Below are positions 44,078-55,923 of a stretch of DNA of 64,000 bases, piece after piece. Source of the DNA: Aedes albopictus (Eukaryota; Arthropoda; Insecta; Diptera; Culicidae); contig NC_085136.1 in assembly GCF_035046485.1 (NCBI RefSeq), positions 77,765,734-77,829,733 on the forward strand. The letters run 5' to 3'. Below the pieces are notes generated by a model, which saw only the letters and a program-made list of their open reading frames with translations, was not told where the DNA came from and searched no databases. Made by a program: the position numbers and the translations under genes. Numbering within the stretch: the first letter of the stretch is position 1; every line of letters begins with the position of its first letter.

Positions 44078-44224
44078 TGCTGCCATTCAACAAATCTTCG
44101 AAGTGCTCCTTTCACTTGGCTGCCACCATTGTTTTGTCTGTCAGAAAATTTCCTTCTCGGTCATATAGCACATGGCGGGCATTGGCACAGTGTTGTGCCG
44201 TGCACCATTTGTTGGAGTAATGTA
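44078..44224 (-). pseudogene. RTE relic, upstream part
   Basis: Minus-strand KWCTAQHCANARHVLYDREG, then NFLTDKTMVAAK, a stop, and KEHFEDLLNG. This continues in frame into 41071 when the element at 41072-44077 and one copy of its TG duplication are ignored (DLLNG + SSKGAP). Confidence 0.75.
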
Positions 44225-45106
44225 CCCAGGTAACCAATAAGCAGTTAAAATGGCATTAATTCGGCACTATATGCGCCTTTACGGCAGATCATTAAATGCC
44301 AATTTGCCCCATATGCGCCATAAGTGCTACTTAAATGCAGGTTTTGGCCCAATATACGGCTGATTTAATGCTTAAATTTCCTACCCCCAGATTGTCAAAA
44401 ATAAAAACAAAAAAATTCCCCTGCCCATTTTACGGCCTCTCTTTCTCTTCTATTTTTATCTTCACTCTCCTGTGCAACTTTTGAGGCTTGGGGGCACGTT
44501 TTGAAATTCTGTTCTTGTTTTTTTGCTGATTTCGGCGAAATTGGGATTTGATCCCTCGATCCTCGGGTTGACGATGGTGCTGAACCTCGCTACGATGTAA
44601 GCTATAGATGATTAGATAATGTGCGTTGGTTTTTTGATCAATTTAAAGCTTGAATATTACACCAGCAGTAGCTTCGTCAGATATGCTATGTGCCCAGCAT
44701 GTGCTGATAATTAAATAAATCGAACATTGGAAAGTAGCCAAAACCATGGAATTTATTTGCCAAAGCATGTTTTTTAGTTGCTACTCTATAAATGACAGGA
44801 CAAGCGAATGATAATGGCATCTACAGCCGGGGCACGTAAATTAAAAAGTGGAAATGTGTTGTGGGTTCAGCATCACTCCTCCCACTTAGCAGTTTTAAGG
44901 CACTAATGTAGCAGTTATGCTGCTTGTTGACCAAAACATACCGTGCATCTGAAATGCTACATAACTGATGTCAGATTTTAAGTAGCATTTCAATTGCTAA
45001 TATAGGGCAGTTTAGCCGTCGAACTGCTATCATACGGCAGTAAGCAGGTCAAATGCAGATATAAAACAGAAATACGGCTTATTCAAATGCTTATTGGTTA
45101 CCTGGG
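44225..45106 (+). mobile_element. 882-bp TIR element, copy I (intact)
   Basis: CCCAGGTAACCAATAAGCA...TGCTTATTGGTTACCTGGG, TA duplication (44223-44224, 45107-45108). Non-coding. Its sister copy II lies 147 bp away in the opposite orientation, so the two could form a large cruciform. Confidence 0.88.
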
Positions 45107-45109
45107 TAG

Positions 45110-45670
45110 TGTCAGTCCCCTGTAATAAAGATGACAACGTGTTGGTTTGTCTGTGTATTGTAGAAAGCTGACGAAGCATAAATGCTAATGTATTGAATGT
45201 TTACTTGACCTTGTATGTTTGTTATTTAGTCCGTAATAGTCTGTTGACCCGAATAGAAGTTAAGATCAGCTCAATCAGAGTTTATCTTTTCGCCATATCA
45301 CACAAATCCCGGGACGAGTCGGCAATTCGGTTAGTCTACCGTGTCCACTGTGCCTCTAAATCCCATCACCATTGACAGTTGCATAAAACCTCCGCATATC
45401 GTTCCTGTCCATACGTTCCTGTGCTTCAGCAATCACACTCTCTTCGTGCTGCCGTGTTTTACTGCGGTGGATTCATTTCTCTGCTGCTTTTGCCAACTGA
45501 ACCGCTCCCGGTAAATTCGTCTGTGGTTAAAGAGTGTAAGGATATGGCACAGAGAGCTGAAGAAGCTAGCAGCCAAGAATGCAAGTGTGGCAAACTGAAC
45601 GTCAGAAACGCGAAGGGTAGAAATGCGGAGAAAGTCAGTATCGTGGGAAGTATCCCCCAGAGGATGCAAA
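45110..45670. other. Unassigned, possible TE relic
   Basis: A plus frame of 135 codons at 45379-45786 runs partly into the MITE at 45674 and shows no known domain; not called as a gene. Confidence 0.35.
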
Positions 45671-45673
45671 CTA

Positions 45674-45914
45674 CACAGTTAGAAAATATCACCGACTTCG
45701 GTAATGTTTTACCGAAATCTCAACCGTTAAGTTTGTTTTACAGGAAAAATTCGGTAAAGGTAGTAGCTTTTACCGAAGTTCGTTAGAGTTTGACAGATAA
45801 ACGATAACATTTTACCGAAATATGTTATTTTTCTACAGAATTTCGGTAAAAAACCATTACCGAACGCTCAGCGGTTGAGATTTCGGTAAAAATTACCGAA
45901 CGCGATTAGCTGTG
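45674..45914. mobile_element. 241-bp TIR element, TA duplication
   Basis: Starts CACAGTTAG, ends CTAGCTGTG-like TTAGCTGTG, flanked by TA (45672-45673, 45915-45916). Built of repeated ACCGAAATCTCAACCG and TTCGGTAA motifs in both orientations. Confidence 0.8.
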
Positions 45915-46262
45915 TACACCCTTCTTCACGCCGAAGAGGCCAAGGGCTTTGCCAAGAGATGTTAGACCCAAGAAACATAAGAACGCCTTCGTCACCGGTG
46001 CTCACCCACCCCAGCACGGAGGAAGTTAGGCGTTCGACACTGTTAGGCATTTGTTAGATATGTTGCTCATCGAAAATTTCTGAGAGCATAAATCATAACC
46101 CCGAAATTATGCTCAGTGTTCGATTCTTTCGCGCATTGTTGACAGTTTCCTGAACGGCAGTTAAAAAAATAACTTTGTTGATTGCGGCAGCGTTCGTCGG
46201 TCGGGAAAATGATAAAATTTGCGCGTTTCAATTAGTTAAAACCGTAACAACCTGGTAAGAAC

Positions 46263-46359
46263 CATTTCAGTCGTTCCGTCGTCCGACCCGTCAGCTCCTC
46301 GCCGCTGCTACTGCCCAATAAGTCCGGTTGGTTCTCGTCGTACCGTTGCCGGAACGGAG
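46263..46359 (+). promoter_or_regulatory. Candidate core promoter / 5' UTR
   Basis: TTTCAGTCGTTCC at 46265 contains the arthropod initiator TCAGT, followed by GC-richer leader sequence to the ATG at 46360. No TATA box or clear DPE found. Confidence 0.35.
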
Positions 46360-46407
46360 ATGACCAAAACAGTGTCCGATTCTGTTAAGTTGGGCCTCAT
46401 CGTGTCG
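46360..46407 (+). CDS. Possible first coding exon of an unidentified gene
   Basis: GGAACGGAG|ATG opens MTKTVSDSVKLGLIVS and runs into TCG|GTGAGT, a consensus donor, in phase 0. GC content and leader differ from the surrounding TE DNA. I do not recognise the peptide and find no downstream exon in the window; the intron would start with the 2.4-kb AT satellite. Only 16 codons, so chance is possible. Confidence 0.4.
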
Positions 46408-46419
46408 GTGAGTCATTTT

Positions 46420-47704
46420 AATTTTAATTTGATTTATTTTTCATTTAATTTTTATTTAATTTTAAATAAATTTTAATCAAATTTTTACAAAATTTTAATT
46501 AAATTTTAATAAAACTTTAATAAAATTTTAATAAAACTTTAATAAAATTTAAATAAAATTTAAATAAAATTTTAATTAAACTTCAATTAAATTTTAATTA
46601 AATTTTCATTTTTTTTTAATTGAAATAAAATTTTAATTAAACTTAATTAAAATTATAATAAAATTGTAATAAAATTTTAATAAAATTTTAATAAAACTTT
46701 AAAAAAATTCTAATAAAATTTTTATGCAATTCAGTATCATAATTTATATTTTATATAACTCATTTTGGTATCATAATGGCCAATTTTTCCGAACTGGTTC
46801 ATTATGCAACTGAAATGAGTTGCATAATGAAAAATAGTTGTACAATGTTCATAATGCAACTAATTTGAGTTGCATTATGAACATTATGCAACTCAAATGG
46901 GTTGCATTATGAAAAAAATCATTGCATAAAATTTTGTATTTAACTCGTTGCAAAACTCGATTTTTTCAGCACTCTTCGTATTTATCCAACTCGGCAAGCC
47001 TCGTTGGATAAATGTACGACTCGTGCTGAAAAAATCAACTTTTTGCAACTCGTTACATAAATAACTATTATAAAATTTTAATAAAATTAAAAAAAAAATT
47101 AATTTTAATTAAATTTTAATAAATATAATTTTAGTAAAATTTTAATAAAATTTTAATAAAATTTTAATAAAATTTTAATTAAATTTCAATTAAATTTTAA
47201 TTAAATTTTCATTTTTTTTTAATTGAAATAAAATTTTAATAAAACTTTAATAAAATTATAATAAAATTGTAATAAAATTTTAATAAAACTTTAAAAAAAA
47301 TCTAATAAAATTTTTATAAAATTTTAATAAAATTTTGAATAAATTAAAAAAAAATAATTTTAATAAAATTTTAATAAATATAATTTTAGTAAAATTTTAA
47401 TAAAATTTTAATAAAATTTTAATAAAATTTTAATAAAATTTTAATAAAATTTTAATAAAATTTTAATCCAATTTCAATTAAATTTTAATTAAATTTTACT
47501 TAACTTTTCATTGAATGTTAATTAAAATTTAATTAAATGTCAATTAAATTTTAATGAAATTTTAATTAAATGTTTATTAAATTTTAATTAAATTTTAATT
47601 CAATTTTTATTTAATTTTAATTCAATTTTAATTTAATGTTAATTCAATTTTGTTTTGATTTTTATTTAATTTTAATTTAATGTTAATTAATATTTAATTT
47701 AATT
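46420..47704. repeat. Degenerate AT minisatellite
   Basis: Diverged units such as AAAATTTTAAT and TTAATTAAATTTT, interrupted at 46730-47075 by an ATTATGCAACT-rich segment that contains a palindrome around AACTCGTTGCAAAA. Confidence 0.8.
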
Positions 47705-48675
47705 TTATTTAGTTTTAATTTAATTTTAATTTAATTTTAATTTATTTTTAATTTAATTTTAATTTAATTTTAATTTAATTTTAATTTAATTTTAATTTAA
47801 TTTTAATTTAATTTTAATTTAATTTTAATTTAATTTTAATTTAATTTTAATTTAATTTTAATTTAATTTTAATTTAATTTTAATTTAATTTTAATTTAAT
47901 TTTAATTTAATTTTAATTTAATTTTAATTTAATTTTAATTTAATTTTAATTTAATTTTAATTTAATTTTAATTTAATTTTAATTTAATTTTAATTTAATT
48001 TTAATTTAATTTTAATTTAATTTTAATTTAATTTTAATTTAATTTTAATTTAATTTTAATTTAATTTTAATTTAATTTTAATTTAATTTTAATTTAATTT
48101 TAATTTAATTTTAATTTAATTTTAATTTAATTTTAATTTAATTTTAATTTAATTTTAATTTAATTTTAATTTAATTTTAATTTAATTTTAATTTAATTTT
48201 AATTTAATTTTAATTTAATTTTAATTTAATTTTAATTTAATTTTAATTTAATTTTAATTTAATTTTAATTTAATTTTAATTTAATTTTAATTTAATTTTA
48301 ATTTAATTTTAATTTAATTTTAATTTAATTTTAATTTAATTTTAATTTAATTTTAATTTAATTTTAATTTAATTTTAATTTAATTTTAATTTAATTTTAA
48401 TTTAATTTTAATTTAATTTTAATTTAATTTTAATTTAATTTTAATTTAATTTTAATTTAATTTTAATTTAATTTTAATTTAATTTTAATTTAATTTTAAT
48501 TTAATTTTAATTTAATTTTAATTTAATTTTAATTTAATTTTAATTTAATTTTAATTTAATTTTAATTTAATTTTAATTTAATTTTAATTTAATTTTAATT
48601 TAATTTTAATTTAATTTTAATTTAATTTTAATTTAATTTTAATTTAATTTTAATTTAATTTTAATTTAATTTTAA
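47705..48675. repeat. 11-bp satellite, about 88 perfect copies
   Basis: Unit ATTTTAATTTA repeated with almost no variation for about 970 bp; continuous with the diverged AT array on the left. Such homogeneity suggests recent expansion or unequal exchange. Confidence 0.9.
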
Positions 48676-48819
48676 TATAAATTTAATTTAATTTAATTTT
48701 TATTTAATTCAAATTTAAATTCAAGTTTAAATTAAAGTTAAAATTAAAATTAAAATTGAAGTTAAAATTAAAATTGAAATTGAACAGGCTCCGAGTTTTT
48801 TTTTTTTATTGAATTTGTT

Positions 48820-48925
48820 TCGTCCAGCTTTCATTCGAGGCAAGAGTACGGTTGTAGTAGTGAACGTCGACAAAAGTTCACTACTACAATCATACTTCTT
48901 GCTCGGATGACAGCTGGAATGAAAA
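48820..48925. repeat. Hairpin of about 100 bp
   Basis: TTGTAGTAGTGAAC and GTTCACTACTACAA pair around a TCGACAAAA loop; outer arms CAGCTTTCATTC and GAATGAAA...-like parts also pair imperfectly. Confidence 0.65.
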
Positions 48926-48929
48926 CAAG

Positions 48930-49640
48930 CAGCATAAAATTTATGCCTAACATTTGTCTAACAGCCCATAGTAAAACATGTCTAACGTTAGTCTAATGTT
49001 AGACTAACAAACATGTTTCGAATTTGCAACATGTCTAACAAAAGTGTGTCATATCTGTCTAATTTTAGACTAACATTAGCCAAAAGTGAGACAAAAAGTT
49101 AGCCTAACATGCTGGCCAGTTAGTCTCACATTAGGCTAATGTTAGGCTAACCCTCCGTACTGGGAACGGAGAATGTTGTGGCAGCCAGGGATGGCATGTC
49201 ACGCAGAAACTGTGCCCATTTACGCTCATCTTTCACTGAACTTCTCAGTTTCATTTTTCTTACAAAAGAGAAAGAGAAAAAACGCACAATAAAATGTACA
49301 TAATTTCTCTCACGCAGAGTTTTTGTGCGGGTGATTAGAGTGCTGCGTGAGAGCAATGAGAGCCCGCAGATCATAATCCCAGTGCGCAATTTCTGTGCGC
49401 ACGCAGAAAAAAACAGAACTCAGTGCACACGCAGTGTGTTCAAAGGGGTCAGTGTTGTTTGAGCATTTGGTGAACCGAAAGCATGCCAGTGAGTCCAAAA
49501 CCCGCTAAGAGGGGTATCAAATCCTGTGATATCAGAGACAAGCAGACGTCTTAAGCTGGTCAAGAACTTACAGTTGATGGATATTTTGGTTCCAAATTCC
49601 ACCAAAAGGCTGTGCTAGTGAGCTAACAAATTTTGTTTTT
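48930..49640. other. Repeat-derived, TAACATTAG-rich segment
   Basis: 48940-49155 is dominated by TCTAAC/GTTAGAC motifs in both orientations (MITE-like). 49160-49640 shows short open frames without domain. Confidence 0.4.
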
Positions 49641-49646
49641 CAAATA

Positions 49647-50131
49647 GGGTAGAAGCTTCAGTTTTGGCCAGTCCGGAGTTTTGGCCATAGTGCGGTATTG
49701 AGCCTGTTGCGATCTAAATCGGCGTAAATTTATTTTTTACTAGTAGATCCTAATACAATATGATGATTACAGCTGTGAATACCACACATTTTGATTAAAA
49801 ACTGGAAGAAAAAAATATATTTCCTTAAAAAATCTGCTCCCATACATCTATTTTGGCCAGGGTGCTTCTAATTTGGCCACTCCCATAAGAAACACGTGAT
49901 TGGCCAAAATAGAAACCAAACTTAAGAATATGGCCAAAACTGCGGCAGAGCTTCTATTTTGGCCAGTGCCACTTTTAATACAAAAATCAAGTATTGGCAT
50001 GATTTCTGCATTTTTCCTTCAAAATATAGATTGAAACCTTTCTTTTGACGCATTGATTGTTTTCATAGGATTATTGGTTATTTTTATAAAAATGATTTCC
50101 CTTAGACTGGCCAAAACCGGTGCCCGCACCC
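49647..50131. mobile_element. 485-bp TIR element, TA duplication
   Basis: GGGTAGAAGCTTCAG...CGGTGCCCGCACCC ends, flanked by TA (49645-49646, 50132-50133). TTTTGGCCAG occurs repeatedly inside. Ignoring it restores the host repeat (TTTTGTTTTTCA...TATCAGGAAAATTTGC), seen uninterrupted at about 50308. Confidence 0.8.
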
Positions 50132-50133
50132 TA

Positions 50134-51225
50134 TATCAGGAAAATTTGCAAAAAATCGCAACGAAATTTCAATCTCAAATATCTCATGATCCTGATTACT
50201 TAGAGAGTTGCTGTCTTCGGCAAAGTTGTTTGGCTGGTCAAGGACTAATCGATAATAAAACTTAAGATTCAAAATTCCACCGCTAGGCGGTGCTAGTGAG
50301 TTAGCAAATTTTGTTTTTCATATATATCAGGAAAATTTGCAAAAAATTGCAACTAGCGCCGCCTAGCTGCAGAAACTTGAACCAAACGGTAATTATTCTG
50401 AAAGCCCTTGATCTACCAAACAATTTTGCCGAAGACACCATCATTCTAAAGAATCAGAGTACTGAGATATGTGAAATGTAAAATTTCTACGCTCTCTTGC
50501 GCCGCCTAGCGGTGAAATCACGAATCATACGGCCCATATTGTGAAAGCCCATGACCAGCTGAACTACTTTGCCGAAGAAACCAACTCTCTAAGTAATCAG
50601 GATCCTGAGATATATTGGATGGAAATTTTATCAGTGTTGCATCTGCTTGTCTAAGATATCACATAAATCACAGACAAATAGATATGTGACACTAACGAAA
50701 TTTCAATCTCACATATCTCATGATCCTGATTACTTAGAGAGTTGGTGTCTTCGGCAAAGTTGTTTGGCTGGTCAAGGACTAAACGATAATAAGAATTGAA
50801 ATTCAAAATTCTACCGCTAGGCGGCGCTAGAGAGCAAACAAATTTTAAATTTCGCATATCTCAGCATCCTGATTTTGTAGAAAGATGGTGTCTTCGGCAA
50901 TATTGTTTAGTAGATCATGGGCTTTCAGAATAATTACCGTTTGGTTCAAGTTTCTGCAGCTAGGCGGCGCTAGTTGCAATTTTTTGCAAATTTTCCTGAT
51001 ATATATGAAAAACAAAATTTGTTAACTCACTAGCACCGCCTAGCGGTGGAATTTTGAATCTTAAGTTTTATTATCGATTAGTCCTTGACCAGCCAAACAA
51101 CTTTGCCGAAGACACCAACTCTCTAAGTAATCAGGATCATGATATATATGAGATTGAAATTTTGTTATTGTCACATATCTATTTGTCTGTGATTTATGTG
51201 ATATCTTAGACAAGCAGATGCATTT
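50134..51225. repeat. Foldback array with CCGCCTAGCGG motifs
   Basis: 50145-50480 is inverted at 50850-51165, and sub-blocks recur at about 50696-50830. Recurrent palindromic CCGCCTAGCGG / CCGCTAGGCGG and CTTCGGCAAAGTTGTTTGGC. Open frames in it are shadows of repeats. Confidence 0.75.
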
Positions 51226-51535
51226 GCTACTAGACGGCGTAATAGTACTTTCATACTCCCTGTGGTACACACAGTATTGCACTGGAAGCACGACTGAGTG
51301 CGCACTCAACGAATTTTTGTGTGCACATTTTCTGTGCGCACAAAATGTGCACGCAGAAACTGAAAAACATGCTTGTTCTATCATTTGTTTGAGCACTCAT
51401 TTTGAGTGTGCCGCTGATGGATGCCAGAGAGTGAGCGGCTGGTTTGTGTGTGAAAAAAGTTGCGTAGCTCACCCTCGCTCTCGTTGAAAGTCGTGTGTAG
51501 AGTGTATGTTTTCTCTTCTCACGTTTCGCACTGAG
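51226..51535. other. Unassigned segment upstream of R1-like element
   Basis: GTGCACACAG-type repeats similar to 49390-49440; no gene seen. Confidence 0.35.
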
Positions 51536-52583
51536 GAGCATGCCATCTCTGGTGGCAGCAGGCAGCCATACCTCATGGCAAGTCGTCGGCAAAAGAAAAG
51601 GGAAATCGGGTAGTGATAGCAGATCACAAAAACGGAATTTCATCAAGAGGAGAAATAAAGGCGAAGCTCTCAACGTCAAAGTGAGTGACGACTCGTATGT
51701 GGAAGTTCTACGCACCATGCGGACGAATCCGGATCTCAAGGAGCTAGGGGAAGACGTACAGAAAATCAGACGCACCTCTAATGGGGGAAATGATCTCGTA
51801 ATGGGGAGTTGAAATGGGATCCAAAAGTCAACAGCTCCTCCTACAAAGAGCTTACCAATAATGCTATAGGTGACAAGTTCAAAGTCAGAAGCCATGTGCC
51901 CGCTGAGTATTTCTCAGCAACCGGAAGTGTGCTACAAATGTCTCGAGTACGGCCACCTGGCACGAAATTGCAAAGGGCCTGACAAAAACCAAACTATGCA
52001 GAAGGTGTGGTGAGGAAAGCCACAAAGCTCAGAATTGCAGGAAGTCCCCGAAATGCATATCTGTGCTAATGCGGAGAACAGCAATCACCCGACAGGTGGC
52101 TGAAGATGTTCGTTGAAGGCCGAAGTGGCCAAGTGAGTGCAACTAAGTCCCAGTGAAGGTAATCCAAATCAACCTCAACCACTGTGAGGCTGCACAGCTT
52201 TTGCTGCGACAAGCCGTTGTAGAACAAAAGTGTGATGTTGCTATTATTTCGGAGCATACCAAATTCCCTCCGAAGATGGAAACTGGACAGCCGATAGGGC
52301 GAAAACAGAAGCAGTCTGGACGAAATAACGGAGGAGCTAATCGACCGAAGACCAGTCGCATAGCCGGCGATTTCAACGCTTGGGCGGTCGAATGGGACAG
52401 CCGATCTGGTAGCGATACTATCCCGTGCGTGCGACGCGACAATGCCAAGGATGGGAGACCCAAGAAACAACCGACACCTCGTCTACTGGTGGAACCCAAA
52501 AATTGCTGATCTGCGTGCCCAGTGCTTACGAGCTAGAAGGAGGATGCAGAGGGCCAAAAACGACGGTGATAAGGAGCAACATA

Positions 52584-53814
52584 CACTCAGAATAATTAAC
52601 ATATTGAATATAAGTTTCTCGCACTTGGATTGTGACCAATTGCTTTTGCACTTAAAAAATAAGTGCAGGCTTGTCAAAAATTTGCCAATTCAGTCAAGAT
52701 GAATTTTATGTGCGAACTTTTTACTTTTTAAAAGTCAGTTGATCGGATTTCAGATGTGAGGCACATAGTTCCTATTAATTGGAATAATAAGATTATTTTT
52801 ATTGGGAATTGGCTTTAAAATAACAAATCAATTAAAATTTTGAATAATATTATTGAAAAAAAAGCTTAATTAATATTCTTTTTTATTGTACACAGGAGTA
52901 GTTCCGCGTGGACTAAACAATTTTGCTGCATGAGCAATGTTCACAGCTGGACATTTCACACCGCAAATGCCACTAGCTAACGCAAATGATGGTCTGGGTT
53001 ATTTTCCGATGCCACGGCCGACGAAGGTGATGGAAGAAGGAGCTCCGCTGATGCCGCGGTCCATGCAGTTGTCACAGTTGCAGTTGCGACGGGCCAAAAA
53101 GATTGTTTTTCAGTTGAATCGCTCAATTCCGGGTTTGATAGAAGGCACGCATCGAGTGCATCAGGGTCGGTTCTATTGGTGTGCTCGAGCTCTTTTCCGA
53201 TGCCTCCGCGTCGTCTTCCACTTTGGTGAAAGTGGTCAAATCGAATCCCTGTAATTTTTATTAATGTTTAATGAATGAAAACAAATAGCAGGTTATCTAA
53301 ATTACCTCACGTTGAGCTTCCACCAAGCTGGCCAAACAGCTCGTCCCGGTCGCAGCTCCATCCGGCAGCTCCCAACAAAATCGTTCATCTTTGGTGACGG
53401 TGCTGAAGCGGTCGAGACGCAGATGAATCTAAAAAATACCAAATATATGTTCGTAGCTTGAGAAAGCGTGTAAAGTTTGAATAATATTTTACATATTTAC
53501 CTTCAGCAACTTGGTCAGCAAATTAATTTCTTGGAGCACCATGATTTAAAATGAAATTCTGCAATATTCCGCGACGAACTGTGAGTCTCGTGCACGCGCC
53601 ATGTCCTTTTCACGTTTGTTATGATCGTGTTTGGATTTTATGTTGACAGGGTTGCTATTTATGTTGCTACACTCTAAATTTAATACAGATAAAATAAATT
53701 TTAATGAAGTAACTTTTCATTTTCATTTGTTGCACTTAGAATGTTTTTTTTCTCTTCCGTTCGCGATCTATGTGCTTTTTGCACTTAGATTCTATCAGTA
53801 AATTAATTTGAGTG
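52584..53814. mobile_element. TIR element (CACTC...GAGTG) carrying a gene, copy 2
   Basis: CACTCAGAATAATTAAC left, TTAATTTGAGTG right, TA duplication (52582-52583, 53815-53816). Dropping it restores the R1-like frame exactly (KEQH + RLSYRAA). The ends match the element at 1480-2382; the centre (about 52900-53650) does not and contains a three-exon minus-strand gene. Confidence 0.82.
53123..53542 (-). CDS. Three-exon small protein inside a TIR element
   Basis: Exons 53542-53501, 53428-53306 and 53248-53123, introns of 72 and 57 nt with GTAAAT...TTTTAG and GTAATT...ATTACAG, all in phase 0, give 96 residues: starts MVLQEINLLTKLLKIHLRLD, central FCWELPDGA, and acidic/Ser-rich VEDDAEASEKSSSTPIEP before QTRN-stop. 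I do not recognise the family. Small host-like introns, GC-richer exons and no relation to transposase suggest captured host DNA. The protein may be a fragment: open sequence with a CNCDNC motif follows the stop in another frame. Confidence 0.55.
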
Positions 53815-53816
53815 TA

Positions 53817-54401
53817 GGCTATCTTACAGAGCAGCAAGAGTCACTTTGAATAAAGCGATTAAGCTCAGCAAGAAAGCTTGTCTTGACGATCTCTGCCGCA
53901 AGGCAAACGAGAATCCATGGGGTAGCGCGTACAAAGTAGCCATGTCGAAGATAAAAGGTCCTGGCGGTACCACCCGACAGGTGCCTGGAAAAGATGAAAG
54001 TTTTCATCGAAGCACTGTTTCCGACGCACGAGCAAATGATCTGACCGCCCACACCGTACACCAATCAGGATGCTACGTCGAAGAGATCAGGGTAACTGAC
54101 GAAAAGCCATACAAGATCACCGATCTGTCCTGAGTGTCGGGACACAGAAGAAACAACGGAACATGTTATCTTCAGTTGCTCAATATTCACGCGCCTGCGA
54201 GGAGAAATGGCAGCCATTGTCGGCGCTGACGTGAATCTGGACAATATCGTCGAGCGTATGTGCAGCGAGGAAGAAAAGTGGAACAGGACTGTAGTTCAGA
54301 TCATGTCGGCACTACAGCGAAGTTGGCGGGAGGAACAACGAACGGTTTCGGGAGATATTCCTTCGCCGGAGAACTCTCCGTCGGAGTCGGTCGGGGGCTA
54401 G
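53817..54401 (+). pseudogene. R1-like element C-terminal fragments
   Basis: Two frames: 53846-54133 (SKKACLDDLCRKANENPWGS) and 54207-54401 (NLDNIVERMCSEEEKWNRTV). The latter ends with the usual acidic/Ser tail of R1-clade ORF2. RT itself is absent. Confidence 0.7.
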
Positions 54402-54873
54402 TCTAGTAGCACGTGTCGTCGTGTCGTACATGTTAGAAATCTGTATAGTAGAGTAGAGTAGAGAATAGCATGAGGAGTGTTAGTAACCGAAATTAGTCGC
54501 TAATTGGCGGCTCAATTAGTACTAACCTAGGCACTAACACATTACTAACTAGAGCCAAATGGCTCGGCATGTGGCATGGAAAATGTGGCTAACACACAAG
54601 AAGGTCGCTAAATGGCGAATGTTTAATCGAAATAGAATAACAAATTGCACGGGAGCCAAAAGGCTCAGTACGAGGAGTAGAATAATAAATTGGTGATGGT
54701 GCACAAGGCACATAACGCCTCCCCTCCGAAGAAATACTGCATGGTGGTACCGGAGGGGAATTTAAGGTGGAGGTGAACTAGGAGAGTGTTTTTAGTGGGT
54801 AGGCGCACATTCGAATCCCACACAGCGTCTTTAGAAGATTTTTGGACTCCTAGAATAAAAAAAAAAAAGATAA

Positions 54874-55390
<517 letters not shown>

Positions 55391-55397
55391 AAATCCC

Positions 55398-55648
55398 TCT
55401 TGGAGATATCACACAGCGGAACACACAACAGCGGGACGAGAAAGGAACTTTCCGGACCGGCGTAAAAACAAACTACTTGTGTACAGTTTGACGATACACG
55501 AACGACTGATTTTTATTTACTATTTACATTCAGGACTATAAACAATAACAAAGCTCGACAACATAAAACATGTTCACGGTGTATCTCTACACATCGGTTG
55601 TCTCGATTACGAGGGGTGCTCGAATGCACAAAATACATATTCCCAACA
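55398..55648 (-). repeat. 3' LTR of copia element
   Basis: Minus strand begins TGTTGGGAATATG and ends ATATCTCCAAGA. Directly abuts the ATCCC duplication at 55393-55397. Confidence 0.88.
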
Positions 55649-55923
55649 CCCCCTCTCAGGTCGACAACCCGAGTAACTTTTCTTACAAATTTCACAGATC
55701 CTATCATCAATAGTCCAAAACATTACAAAACATTCATTTCCTAGGTCAGATCGCCAAGTTTGGCTCTTCAAAATTCATTTCACAAAAACAACATCAGTTC
55801 TCTTTCACAATAAACGTCCAAAACAGTCAGTCAAATTTCACAAACATCAATCGTCAAAAACATGGTCAAAACACTTAAAACAGTTATTTTTGTCTTACTA
55901 GGCAACCCCGTTACCTATACACT

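Larger units (their letters stand above)
51540..54870 (+). mobile_element. Internally deleted R1-like non-LTR element
   Basis: Order on the plus strand: gag-like Lys/Arg-rich frame (51540-51812), zinc knuckle CLEYGHLARNC (about 51940), endonuclease pieces QINLNHCEAAQLLLRQAV (52160) and AGDFNAWAVEWDSRSG (52362), linker ARRRMQRAKNDGDKEQH (52530), then after the nested 1,231-bp element YRAARVTLNKAIKLSKKACL and NENPWGSAYKVAMSKIKG. The RT core is missing; the C-terminal knuckle CPECRDTEETTEHVIFSC (54125-54180) remains. Frameshifts throughout. Ends in a poly(A)/GATA tail. Confidence 0.75.

Noticed and set aside
45379..45786. 135-codon plus-strand ORF
   Set aside because: No recognisable domain; its last third lies in the TIR element at 45674-45914.
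52937..53254. 105-codon plus-strand ORF
   Set aside because: Antisense to exon 3 of the minus-strand three-exon gene, whose splice sites are better evidence.
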